This document shows, one piece after another, positions 43,205 to 50,862 of a stretch of DNA of 58,879 bases. The stretch lies in NCBI GenBank assembly GCA_035686365.1, contig DASRZM010000012.1:1-58879 (forward strand), given 5' to 3'. Position 1 is the first letter of the stretch. Each line of letters starts with the position of its first letter. The DNA is from DASRZM01 sp035686365. GTDB lineage: Bacteria > Pseudomonadota > Gammaproteobacteria > Xanthomonadales > Xanthomonadaceae. Made by a program: the position numbers and the translations under genes. Under the pieces are notes generated by a model, which worked only from the letters and a program-made list of their open reading frames with translations, had not been told where the DNA came from and did not search any database.

Positions 43205-43650
43205 ACCCCACCCGCAAGCGCCGCCTCTGGCTGGCCGCCTTCGTGCTGATCGCCGCCGGCGTCGCCGGCACGTTGATCGCACTGGCGCTGCAGCAGAACG
43301 TCACTTACCTGCACACGCCCAGCGAGGCGGTCGCAGGAGAAGTGCCCGTCGACGCCAACTTCAGGCTGGGCGGCGTGGTCAAGGAGGGCAGCGTGGCGCG
43401 CACCGACGGCACGCTGGAGGTCGCCTTCGTGGTCACCGATCGCGTGCACGACTACCCGGTGCGCTTCCAGGGCATCCTGCCGGACCTTTTCCGCGAGGGA
43501 CAGAGCATCATCGCCCGCGGCCGCATCGTCGAGGGATCCTTCCGCGCCGAGGAGGTGCTGGCAAAGCACGACGAGACCTACATGCCTCCGGAGGTCGCCA
43601 AGGCCATGGCGGAGGCGCGGGCCCGGCAGGCGCAGGAGGCCACCAATTGA
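43201..43650 (+). CDS. ccmE: Cytochrome c-type biogenesis heme chaperone CcmE
   Basis: 149-residue periplasmic heme chaperone anchored by an N-terminal helix (about residues 8-29). The OB fold ends with the covalent heme site: H123 in LAKHDETYMPPEV and the axial ligand Y127. Segments YLHTPSEAV, FRLGGVVKEGSV and VTDRVHDYPVRFQGILPDLF are typical. It overlaps ccmD as ATGA. A 102-bp spacer with CCCTGA-type repeats separates it from ccmF, the only loose junction in the operon. Confidence 0.96.
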   Translation: MNPTRKRRLWLAAFVLIAAGVAGTLIALALQQNVTYLHTPSEAVAGEVPVDANFRLGGVVKEGSVARTDGTLEVAFVVTDRVHDYPVRFQGILPDLFREGQSIIARGRIVEGSFRAEEVLAKHDETYMPPEVAKAMAEARARQAQEATN

Positions 43651-43752
43651 GTGTCCTGTGCCCGGACGCCGGGGCTCGGGCTCGCTTGCCGGAGCCCACT
43701 TGCGACAATCCAGTTCCCCTCGCGCTGATCCCTGACCTCTGAGCCCTGGAAT

Positions 43753-45714
43753 GTGATTCCCGAACTCGGCCAATTCGCCCTCGTCCTCGCGCTGCTGCTG
43801 GCGATCGCACAGTCGGCGCTGCCGCTGCTGGGTGCCCATCGCGGCGACGCCGCCCTGATGGCGACCGCGCGGCCGGCGGCGCTGGGCCAGTTCGTGTTCG
43901 TGTCGCTGGCCTTCGTGCTGCTGGCCACGGCCTTCGTCACGCAGGACTTCTCGGTCGCCTACGTGGCGCAGAACTCCAATTCGCTGCTGCCGGTGCCATA
44001 CCGCATCTCGGCGGTGTGGGGTGCCCACGAGGGCTCGCTGCTGCTCTGGATCCTGATCCTGGCGATGTGGACCGTGGCGGTCGCGGCGCTCTCGCGTTCG
44101 CTGCCCGATGCGGTGCTCGCACGCGTGATCGGCGTGCTGGGCCTGGTCAGCGTCGGCTTCCTGCTGTTCACGCTGTTCACCTCCAATCCGTTCCTGCGCC
44201 ACCTTCCTGCCCTGCCCGAAGGCAACGACCTCAATCCCCTGCTGCAGGACCCGGGCCTGATCATCCACCCGCCCATGCTATACGCCGGCTATGTCGGCTT
44301 CGCCGTGGCATTCGCCTTCGCGATCGCCGCGCTGCTCGATGGCCGAGTCGACGAGCGCTGGGTGCGCTGGTCGCGGCCGTGGACCAACGTGGCCTGGTCT
44401 TTCCTGACGCTGGGCATCGCGCTGGGCAGCTGGTGGGCGTACTACGAACTGGGCTGGGGCGGATGGTGGTTCTGGGACCCGGTCGAGAACGCCTCGTTCA
44501 TGCCCTGGCTGGTCGGCACTGCGCTGATCCATTCGCAGGCGGTCACCGAGAAGCGCGGCAGCTTCCGCGGCTGGACGCTGCTGCTGGCGATCGCCGCCTT
44601 CTCGCTGTCGCTGCTCGGGACCTTCCTGGTCCGCTCCGGCGTGCTGACCTCGGTGCACGCCTTCGCATCGGATCCCGAGCGCGGCCTGTTCATCCTGGTA
44701 TTCCTGGCCGTCGTGGTGGGCGGTTCGCTGCTGCTGTACGCCTGGCGCGCACCGAAGTCGGCCAGTGGCAAGGCGTTTGCACCGGTCTCGCGCGACACCC
44801 TGCTGCTGGTCAACAACCTGCTGTTCAGCGCCGCGGCGGCGATGGTGCTGATCGGGACGCTGGCACCGCTGCTGTTCGAGGCATTGGGGATGGGCAAGAT
44901 CTCGGTGGGCCCGCCCTACTTCGCGCTGCAGTTCACGCTGCTGATGGCGCCGGTGGTGCTGCTGGTCCCGTTCGGCCCGTTCGCGCGCTGGCAGCGCGAG
45001 TATTTCGGGCGGTTCGTACCGGTGCTGCGCTTCGGGCTGGTCGCCGTGGTGCTGGCGCTGTTGCTGGGCTGGTTGCGGGACGAGCCGGCTTCGCTCAAGA
45101 CCTGGGCGGGACTGGCGGGAGCCGGCTGGGTACTGGGCGGCACGCTGGCTTTCGTCGTGAGCCGCCTGCGCGGACCCGCCTACACCGCCGAGATGCTGGG
45201 CATGACGCTGGCGCACGCCGGCCTGGGCGTCTTCGTCGCCGGCGTGCTGCTGACCGAAAGCCTGAGCGTGGAGAAGGACATCGCAATGGCCGCGGGCGAC
45301 ACGGTGGAGATTTCCGGCTACCGCTTCGAGTTCGCCGGCGTGCAGGGCGTGACCGGCCCCAACTACAGGGCCGATCGCGGCGAGGTGCGCGTGTTCCACG
45401 GCGATGCGCCGGTCGCCGTGCTGCATCCGGAAAAGCGCGCCTACGCAGCCGGCGGGCAGATCATGACCGAGGCCGCGATCGACCCGGGCTTCACCCGCGA
45501 CATCTATGTGGCGCTGGGCGAGCCGCTGGGCGGCAGCGGCCGCTGGGCCGTACGCGTGTACTACAAGCCCTTCATCCGCTGGATCTGGCTGGGCGCCCTG
45601 ATGATGATGGCCGGGGGATTCGTCAGCGCCGCCGACCGCCGCTTCCGCGCGCCGCACGCGGCGCGCGCCGAAGCCGCATCCGGGTCGCGCGATGCGCTCC
45701 CGGTGGAGGCCTGA
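43753..45714 (+). CDS. ccmF: Heme lyase subunit CcmF
   Basis: 653-residue polytopic protein that joins heme to apocytochrome c with CcmH and CcmI. The WWD motif is GWGGWWFWDPVENASFMPWL. Conserved histidines expected to bind heme lie in GAHEGSLLLWI, LIIHPPMLYAGYVG and HSQAVTEKRGSF. A large periplasmic domain follows near the C-terminus (VEISGYRFEFAGVQGVTGPN). The start is GTG 43753. The stop TGA shares its last base with the ccmG ATG. Confidence 0.96.
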   Translation: MIPELGQFALVLALLLAIAQSALPLLGAHRGDAALMATARPAALGQFVFVSLAFVLLATAFVTQDFSVAYVAQNSNSLLPVPYRISAVWGAHEGSLLLWILILAMWTVAVAALSRSLPDAVLARVIGVLGLVSVGFLLFTLFTSNPFLRHLPALPEGNDLNPLLQDPGLIIHPPMLYAGYVGFAVAFAFAIAALLDGRVDERWVRWSRPWTNVAWSFLTLGIALGSWWAYYELGWGGWWFWDPVENASFMPWLVGTALIHSQAVTEKRGSFRGWTLLLAIAAFSLSLLGTFLVRSGVLTSVHAFASDPERGLFILVFLAVVVGGSLLLYAWRAPKSASGKAFAPVSRDTLLLVNNLLFSAAAAMVLIGTLAPLLFEALGMGKISVGPPYFALQFTLLMAPVVLLVPFGPFARWQREYFGRFVPVLRFGLVAVVLALLLGWLRDEPASLKTWAGLAGAGWVLGGTLAFVVSRLRGPAYTAEMLGMTLAHAGLGVFVAGVLLTESLSVEKDIAMAAGDTVEISGYRFEFAGVQGVTGPNYRADRGEVRVFHGDAPVAVLHPEKRAYAAGGQIMTEAAIDPGFTRDIYVALGEPLGGSGRWAVRVYYKPFIRWIWLGALMMMAGGFVSAADRRFRAPHAARAEAASGSRDALPVEA

Positions 45715-46259
45715 TGCTGCGCCGGCTGCTGCCGTTGATCGTGTTCCTCGCGCTTGCAGGCCTGCTGTTCGCGGGTATCCGCCTGAACGAGCAGCGCGAT
45801 CCGAACGCCCTGCCCTCGCCACTGATCGGCCGGCAGTCGCCAGGCTTCTCGCTGCCGCGGCTGGATGATCCATCGCTGTCGGTACAGGAGCCGGAACTGC
45901 GTGGCACCCCGTACCTGATGAACGTGTGGGGCAGCTGGTGCCCGGCCTGCCGCATCGAGCACCCGGTCGTGGAGGCGATCGCGCGTGCCGGGCAGGTGCG
46001 GGTGATCGGCTTCAACTACAAGGACGAGCGCGGCGATGCGCTGCGCTGGCTGGGCCAGTTCGGCGATCCGTACGAATTCAGCGTCGTCGACGAGCCTGGT
46101 CGCACCGCGATCGAATGGGGCGTGTATGGAGCACCGGAGACCTTCCTGGTCGATTCGCACGGCGTGGTGCGTTTCAAGCATGTGGGTCCGCTGACATGGG
46201 ATCTTTACCGGCAGCGGATCGTGCCCCTGCTCGAGGCGGACACGGGCGCGACGCCATGA
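45714..46259 (+). CDS. ccmG: Thiol:disulfide interchange protein CcmG/DsbE
   Basis: 181-residue membrane-anchored thioredoxin-like reductase that keeps apocytochrome c cysteines reduced. An N-terminal anchor is at about residues 4-22. The active site is WCPAC (C76, C79) in NVWGSWCPACRIEHP, and the family cis-proline region is YGAPETFLVDSHGVVRFKHVG. It overlaps ccmF by one base and ccmH as ATGA. Confidence 0.95.
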   Translation: MLRRLLPLIVFLALAGLLFAGIRLNEQRDPNALPSPLIGRQSPGFSLPRLDDPSLSVQEPELRGTPYLMNVWGSWCPACRIEHPVVEAIARAGQVRVIGFNYKDERGDALRWLGQFGDPYEFSVVDEPGRTAIEWGVYGAPETFLVDSHGVVRFKHVGPLTWDLYRQRIVPLLEADTGATP

Positions 46260-46687
46260 GGACGCTGCTGCGTGCCCTGCCCGTACTGCTGTGGCTGGCC
46301 GCCGGGCTGGCGATGGCGATCGACCCGCTGCCGTTCCGCGATGCCCAGGAGGAGGCGCGTTTCCGCGCCCTGGCCGCGGAACTGCGTTGCGTGATGTGCC
46401 AGAACCAGTCGCTCGCCGACTCCAACGCCGCGATCGCGCAGGACCTGCGTCGCGAGGTGTTCGAACTCATGCGCCAGGGGCGCAGTGACGATGAGATCAA
46501 GGCGTTCCTGACCGAGCGTTACGGCGAGTTCGTGCTCTACCGGCCGCCGATGAGCGCCCGCAACTGGCTGCTGTGGTTCGGCCCGGGGCTGGTGCTGGTG
46601 ATCGGTGCTGCCGCCCTGTTCGTGATCGTGCGCCGCCGTTCCGGGCCTGCCCGGGCCTTGCCGCCGGCAAACGACGAGGAGTGGTGA
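46256..46687 (+). CDS. ccmH: Cytochrome c-type biogenesis protein CcmH
   Basis: 143 residues. Signal sequence (about 1-20), then the periplasmic domain with the redox motif LRCVMCQNQSLADSNA (C45, C48), and a C-terminal membrane helix (about 102-122) followed by a basic tail. It corresponds to the short N-terminal-type CcmH. The CcmI part is a separate gene here, as in Pseudomonas and unlike the E. coli fusion. The stop overlaps the ccmI ATG by one base. Confidence 0.95.
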   Translation: MRTLLRALPVLLWLAAGLAMAIDPLPFRDAQEEARFRALAAELRCVMCQNQSLADSNAAIAQDLRREVFELMRQGRSDDEIKAFLTERYGEFVLYRPPMSARNWLLWFGPGLVLVIGAAALFVIVRRRSGPARALPPANDEEW

Positions 46688-47925
46688 TGCTGTTCTGGCT
46701 GATGGCCGCTGCGCTGCTCGCGCTGGCGCTGGTCCTGCTGCTGCCGCCCCTGCTGCGGCACGGCGTGCGCCGGGATGGCGAGATCGAACGCAGGCACGCG
46801 GCGCTGCTCGCGGCCCGGGACGCGGGCGTGCTCAGCCCGGCCGAGTACGCTGCCAAGCGGGCATCCCTGGGCGACGGGGAACCGCCGCCACGGCGCCCAC
46901 CACGCCGGCTGCTGGCCGCGGCGCTGGCATTGGCGCTGCCGTTGGGCGCCGTGCTGATCTACCTGTCGGTGGGAGAACCGGATGGCCTGAACGTCTCGGG
47001 TCGCGGCCCGGCCACCTCGGCCGATGCTCTGGCGAGTGGCGATGCGCCAGCACCAACGCTGAGCCTGGAGCAGGCCACTGCCGGCCTTGCCGAACGACTG
47101 CGTGCCAGTCCCGAGGACCTGGGCGGCTGGATGCTGCTGGGCCGTGCGTACAAGACCCTGGAGCGCTTCGATGCCGCGCGCGAAGCGCTGGCGGAAGCCC
47201 ATCGCCTGGCGCCGGAGGATCCCGACGTGATCGTCGAGTACGCCGAGGCGCTGACCTTGGCCAGCGACAACCGTCGCGTCGACGGCGAGTCGGCGCAGCT
47301 GCTCGATCGGGCGCTGGCGCTGGACCCGGACAACGCCCGTGGCCTGTGGCTGCGGGGCATCCAGGCCTACCAGGACCAGCGCTGGGGCGATGCCGTCGCC
47401 GCCTGGGAGCATCTGCTGGCCACGCTCCCCGCCGACTCGGAAATCCGTTCCACGCTGATCGAGCGCATCGCCGATGCGCGCAGCCGCGGCGGCCAGCCCG
47501 CGCCCTCGACTCCGACCGCGTCCACCGACGCGGTGGCCGCATCGGCAGGCTCGGGTGCGGGATCCGCCGGCGCCGACGGCAACGCCCTGACCGTGCACGT
47601 GGAGATCGCACCCGAGCTGGCCTCGCGCGTGGGCGCAGGCGACACGCTGTTCGTGTTCGCGCGCGCACCCCAGGGTCCGAAGATGCCGCTGGCGATCCGG
47701 CGCATGGCGGCCGGCGAACTGCCGGTGACGGTCGTGCTCGACGACAGCACCAGCATGATGCCGCAACTGACACTGTCCTCGATGCCCGAGGTCGTGGTCG
47801 GCGCGCGGGTGTCGCGCTCGGGGCAGGCCACGCCGCAGGCCGGCGACCTGGAGGCGCTGTCGCCACCGGTCTCCAGCGCCCGCACGGAGCCGTTGAGGAT
47901 CGTGATCGACCGCGTCGTGCCGTGA
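46687..47925 (+). CDS. ccmI: Cytochrome c maturation protein CcmI (TPR)
   Basis: 412 residues. Two N-terminal membrane helices (about 2-20 and 77-95) flank a cytoplasmic loop with RHAALLAARDAGVLSPAEYAAK. The periplasmic part has TPR repeats (about 130-250: GGWMLLGRAYKTLERFDAAR, then GLWLRGIQAYQDQRWGDAVA) that hold apocytochrome c. A C-terminal beta-rich domain (about 300-412) has VFARAPQGPKMPLAIRR. An Ala/Ser/Thr-rich linker lies between. It is last ccm gene. Its stop overlaps the metX GTG start as GTGA, so metX is translationally tied to the ccm operon. Confidence 0.93.
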   Translation: MLFWLMAAALLALALVLLLPPLLRHGVRRDGEIERRHAALLAARDAGVLSPAEYAAKRASLGDGEPPPRRPPRRLLAAALALALPLGAVLIYLSVGEPDGLNVSGRGPATSADALASGDAPAPTLSLEQATAGLAERLRASPEDLGGWMLLGRAYKTLERFDAAREALAEAHRLAPEDPDVIVEYAEALTLASDNRRVDGESAQLLDRALALDPDNARGLWLRGIQAYQDQRWGDAVAAWEHLLATLPADSEIRSTLIERIADARSRGGQPAPSTPTASTDAVAASAGSGAGSAGADGNALTVHVEIAPELASRVGAGDTLFVFARAPQGPKMPLAIRRMAAGELPVTVVLDDSTSMMPQLTLSSMPEVVVGARVSRSGQATPQAGDLEALSPPVSSARTEPLRIVIDRVVP

Positions 47926-49034
47926 CCGAGTTCATCACGCCCGGAACGCAGTGGTTCGCACTGCCCTCGCCGTTCGCATTCAAGCGCGGCGGCATGCTGC
48001 ACGGCGCGCGCCTGGCCTACGAGACCTGGGGCGAACTTTCGCCCGCGCGCGACAACGGCGTGCTGATCCTGACCGGACTTTCTCCCAGTGCGCACGCCGC
48101 GCGCAACCCCGGCAATCCCGCGGAGGGCTGGTGGGAGCGCATGGTCGGCCCGGGCAAGCCGATCGACACCGCGCGCTGGTTCGTGGTGTGCGTCAACACG
48201 CTGGGCAGCTGCAAGGGTTCGACCGGACCGGCTTCGATCGATCCGGACACAGGCGCTGCTTACCGGCTCCGATACCCGGACCTGTCGCTCGAGGACGGCG
48301 CCAATGCCGCCGCCGCCCTGGTGCGCGGGCTCGGGATCGAGCGCCTGGCCTGCCTGGTCGGCTGTTCGATGGGCGGCATGAGCGCACTGGCGTTGCTGGC
48401 GCACCACCAGGGCATCGCCCGCACCCACTTGAATCTCTCCGGCGCCGCCCAGGCCTTGCCGTTCTCGATCGCGATCCGCTCGCTGCAGCGCGAGGCGATC
48501 CGGCTCGACCCGAACTGGAATCAGGGCCAGTACCAGGACGACCGCTATCCGGAGAACGGCATGCGCATCGCCCGCAAGCTGGGCGTGGTGACCTACCGCT
48601 CCTCGCTGGAATGGCGCGGCCGCTTCGGCCGCGTGCGCCTGGAGCCGGACGCGCGCGACGACGAGCCCTTCGGCAGCGAGTTCCAGATCGAGTCCTACCT
48701 GGACGCACATGCCGATCGCTTCGCGCGCGCATTCGATCCCAACTGTTACCTGTACCTTTCGCGCTCGATGGACTGGTTCGACCTGGGCGAATCCACCGGG
48801 CGCAGCATCGACGAGGCGCTGGCTTCGATCGAACTGGAGCGCGCGCTCGCGATCGGCGTGGAGACCGACATCCTGTTCCCGCTCAACCAGCAGGAAGAGA
48901 TCGCCGAGGGATTGAGAGCCGGCGGCGTTCCGGCCGACTTCGCGCCCCTGTCCTCGCCCCAGGGGCACGATGCCTTCCTGGTCGATCACGCCCGTTTCGG
49001 GCCGGTCATCGAACGATTCCTGGCACGGCTGTAG
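47922..49034 (+). CDS. metX: MetX-family O-succinyltransferase, probably serine O-succinyltransferase
   Basis: Alpha/beta-hydrolase acyltransferase of 370 residues. The nucleophile S149 is in GCSMGGMSALALLAHH, with D316 (VETDILFPL) and H349 (SPQGHDAFLV) completing the triad. MetX enzymes normally acylate homoserine. Established work on this family shows that xanthomonad members instead succinylate L-serine, feeding cysteine synthesis. The GCSMGGMS context and N-terminus TEFITPGTQWFALPSPFAFK resemble that group, so serine is the likelier substrate (inference). GTG 47922 overlaps ccmI. A cysteine dioxygenase follows after 30 bp. Confidence 0.88.
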   Translation: MTEFITPGTQWFALPSPFAFKRGGMLHGARLAYETWGELSPARDNGVLILTGLSPSAHAARNPGNPAEGWWERMVGPGKPIDTARWFVVCVNTLGSCKGSTGPASIDPDTGAAYRLRYPDLSLEDGANAAAALVRGLGIERLACLVGCSMGGMSALALLAHHQGIARTHLNLSGAAQALPFSIAIRSLQREAIRLDPNWNQGQYQDDRYPENGMRIARKLGVVTYRSSLEWRGRFGRVRLEPDARDDEPFGSEFQIESYLDAHADRFARAFDPNCYLYLSRSMDWFDLGESTGRSIDEALASIELERALAIGVETDILFPLNQQEEIAEGLRAGGVPADFAPLSSPQGHDAFLVDHARFGPVIERFLARL

Positions 49035-49064
49035 AATGCACTCACGCCCAATCCTCCCGGCTCC

Positions 49065-49643
49065 ATGCTGACGCTGCAGTTTCCAGGTGCGGACAAGCTC
49101 GTGGCCACGGTCGACGAGGCGGTCTCGCAGCCCGGCGAGGCCGCCATCACGGACTCGCTGCGCCGCAGTCTGTGCCGGTTGATCCGCGGGCGCGAGGTCG
49201 AGCTTCCGGCCTGCGTGTTCGAGACCGCGAGCGACCACTACGCCCGCCGTGAGCTCTATGTCAGCGACGCGCACGGCTACAGCGTGGTGGCGATGACCTG
49301 GGGGCCGGGCCAGGGCACGCCGATCCACGACCACTCCGGCATGTGGTGCGTGGAGGGCGTCTGGCGCGGCCAGCTCGAGATCTGCCAGTACGAGCTGCTC
49401 GAGCATGCCGGGGAGCGCTTCCGCTTCCGCCCGGTCGGTACCATCCAGGCCGGTTCGGGCTCGGCCGGCAGCCTGATCCCGCCACACGAGTACCACACCA
49501 TCGGCAACCCCAGCGACGAGGCGGTGGCGGTTTCGCTGCACATCTACCGCGGCTGCATGACCTGCTGCTCGGTGTTCCGCCCGGCCGGTTCGGACTGGTA
49601 TCAGCGCGAACCCTGCCAATTGGGGCTCGACCGCGTCGCCTGA
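49065..49643 (+). CDS. Cysteine dioxygenase-type thiol dioxygenase
   Basis: 192-residue cupin that oxidises a thiol to the sulfinate with Fe(II) and O2. Metal ligands are H88 and H90 (TPIHDHSGMW) and H144 (PHEYHTIGN). The conserved tyrosine is in SLHIYRG. R61 in HYARRELYV aligns with the arginine that binds the substrate carboxylate in cysteine dioxygenases. Bacterial 3-mercaptopropionate dioxygenases have glutamine there, so cysteine is the favoured substrate (inference from alignment by eye). No cysteine is present at the position of the Cys-Tyr crosslink, as usual in bacteria. It follows metX in the same transcript and ends at a hairpin. Confidence 0.85.
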   Translation: MLTLQFPGADKLVATVDEAVSQPGEAAITDSLRRSLCRLIRGREVELPACVFETASDHYARRELYVSDAHGYSVVAMTWGPGQGTPIHDHSGMWCVEGVWRGQLEICQYELLEHAGERFRFRPVGTIQAGSGSAGSLIPPHEYHTIGNPSDEAVAVSLHIYRGCMTCCSVFRPAGSDWYQREPCQLGLDRVA

Positions 49644-49645
49644 AC

Positions 49646-49663
49646 AGGGTCCCGCAGGACCCT
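49646..49663 (+). terminator. Hairpin terminator after the ccm-metX-dioxygenase operon
   Basis: A perfect 7-bp stem AGGGTCC/GGACCCT with loop CGCA begins two bases after the dioxygenase stop codon. The following bases are CCTCCTGACC, with no run of T. It probably acts as a weak intrinsic or Rho-assisted terminator. Confidence 0.55.
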
Positions 49664-49731
49664 CCTGACCTGCCCGATCCGCGAGCGCGCCATCCCCGGT
49701 ACGCGAGCCTTTGGCGCTGTGCAGTGGTGCC

Positions 49732-49790
49732 CTGACGCGCGCGCCGGCACAGCGGATATACTTCGCCACCCGCGCCGCACGGTGCGGCGC
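49732..49790 (+). promoter_or_regulatory. Predicted tRNA-Leu promoter and leader hairpin
   Basis: TATACT at 49757-49762 is a good -10 box. CTGACG at 49732-49737 could serve as -35 at a long 19-bp spacing. Between the expected start (about 49769) and the mature tRNA lies an odd palindrome with arms GCGCCGCAC/GTGCGGCGC (49772-49790), which would fold as a hairpin in the precursor next to the RNase P site. Confidence 0.45.
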
Positions 49791-49797
49791 CGCCCGA

Positions 49798-49884
49798 GCC
49801 GAAGTGGCGGAACCGGTAGACGCAGCAGACTCAAAATCTGCCGATCGCAAGGTCGTGAGGGTTCGAGTCCCTCCTTCGGCACCA
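49798..49884 (+). tRNA. tRNA-Leu (anticodon CAA)
   Basis: 87 nt with the long variable arm of a leucine tRNA. Acceptor stem GCCGAAG/CTTCGGC, A73, and an encoded CCA end. The anticodon stem is GCAGA/TCTGC with the seven-base loop CTCAAAA, so the anticodon is CAA and it reads UUG. The T arm shows GGTTCGAGTCC. No integrase or duplicated 3' end lies nearby, so it is not a visible island attachment site. Confidence 0.95.
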
Positions 49885-50016
49885 GCGGACGCGCGCGCGG
49901 CAACTCCGGCGGCTCCCTGAACGGCTCCCTGAATGGCTTCGGGAGCGTTCACCCGCATTGGACACCCACGTGCGCAACGTGGATGCGCCACTGCACGCGC
50001 CCAGGCGTCGACCACC

Positions 50017-50760
50017 ATGAACACCACTGCCCGCCTCCTGGCGATGGTCATCGCGCCCGCGTCGATGGCCCTGTCCGGCGGATCCGCTGCGCAGGTCTTC
50101 GACGATGGTTTCGAATCGGTACCGGCCGAGTTCCAGGAAACCCATTGCACCCTGACCCGCGAGTCCATCGCCGATCCGGTGCAGCGCGCGCTGTTCAAGC
50201 CCGACGGCTACGAGGAGGCGCTCATCGCCTGGAACGTGCTGTTTCCACCCGACCGCGAGTATCCGGATTCATACGGCGACAAGATCGCGGTCGGCAGCAT
50301 CACCTTCTACCCGGATCGCCGCAAGCTCCAGGGACTGTACATGACGGTGCCGTTTACGGCCGACGAGACCTTCCACGAGCTCTCGCACCGGCCTGCCACG
50401 GCCACGCTGACCTTTCCGCTCGATCCCAATTACCGGTGGCAGGCCGCCGACTCGGTCTACGTCACCATCAGTCCCTGTCGCGGCGATTTCAGGACGATCG
50501 CGGTGACCAACCCGGACCCGGACGACGAGACCTACACCAAGGGTTGCCGCAAGCGGTTCCATCAGACCGAGAAGTTCGTCTATGGCGCCACCAACTGTCC
50601 GCTGTACCCGGGGCACCGCTATTTCCTGAACATCGTGTTCGAGGAGATCGGCGACGACCACCTGGATCCCACGACCACGAGCTGCTCGACCGAGTACTAC
50701 TCCGACGGCTCGCCCAAGCCCCAGGACCACATCTGCGAGGCCGGTTTCAAGCACGATTAG
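50017..50760 (+). CDS. Secreted protein of unknown function
   Basis: 247 residues. A signal peptide of about 33 residues (MNTTARLLAMVIAPASMALS...SAAQ) is followed by VFDDGFES, a mature N-terminus common in xanthomonad exoproteins. Several cysteines (THCTLTRES, SPCRGDF, KGCRKRF, TNCPLYPGH, SCSTEYY, HICEAGF) suggest disulfides in the periplasm or medium. The rest is predicted beta-rich. I do not recognise a domain. ATG 50017 is chosen over an upstream in-frame ATG because only it gives a signal peptide. A hairpin element follows the TAG stop. Confidence 0.75.
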   Translation: MNTTARLLAMVIAPASMALSGGSAAQVFDDGFESVPAEFQETHCTLTRESIADPVQRALFKPDGYEEALIAWNVLFPPDREYPDSYGDKIAVGSITFYPDRRKLQGLYMTVPFTADETFHELSHRPATATLTFPLDPNYRWQAADSVYVTISPCRGDFRTIAVTNPDPDDETYTKGCRKRFHQTEKFVYGATNCPLYPGHRYFLNIVFEEIGDDHLDPTTTSCSTEYYSDGSPKPQDHICEAGFKHD

Positions 50761-50806
50761 CCGGCTGTTGAAAGACAGGCTGCCGGTGCCGCCACCGGCG
50801 GTGGCG
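50761..50806. repeat. Short hairpin element (CTGTTGAAA..ACAG type) after the secreted-protein gene
   Basis: GGCTGTTGAAAGACAGGCTG followed by GCCGCC/GGTGGC. The layout repeats that of 6761-6808 (CTGTTGAAAAACAG hairpin, then a GCCGCC hairpin), but the later modules are missing. It lies directly after a TAG stop, in a terminator position. Confidence 0.65.
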
Positions 50807-50862
50807 CAATGCGGCTCGGCGCTGCGACAATCCCCGGCACGCATCCCGCCGATCCGTCCATC

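Noticed and set aside
49798..49884. Genomic island boundary at tRNA-Leu
   Set aside because: No integrase, no repeated 3' end of the tRNA downstream, and the neighbouring genes have ordinary composition.
47367..50198. 943-codon open frame antisense to ccmI, metX and the dioxygenase, crossing the tRNA
   Set aside because: It would cross a tRNA gene and four real genes. It is a product of base composition.
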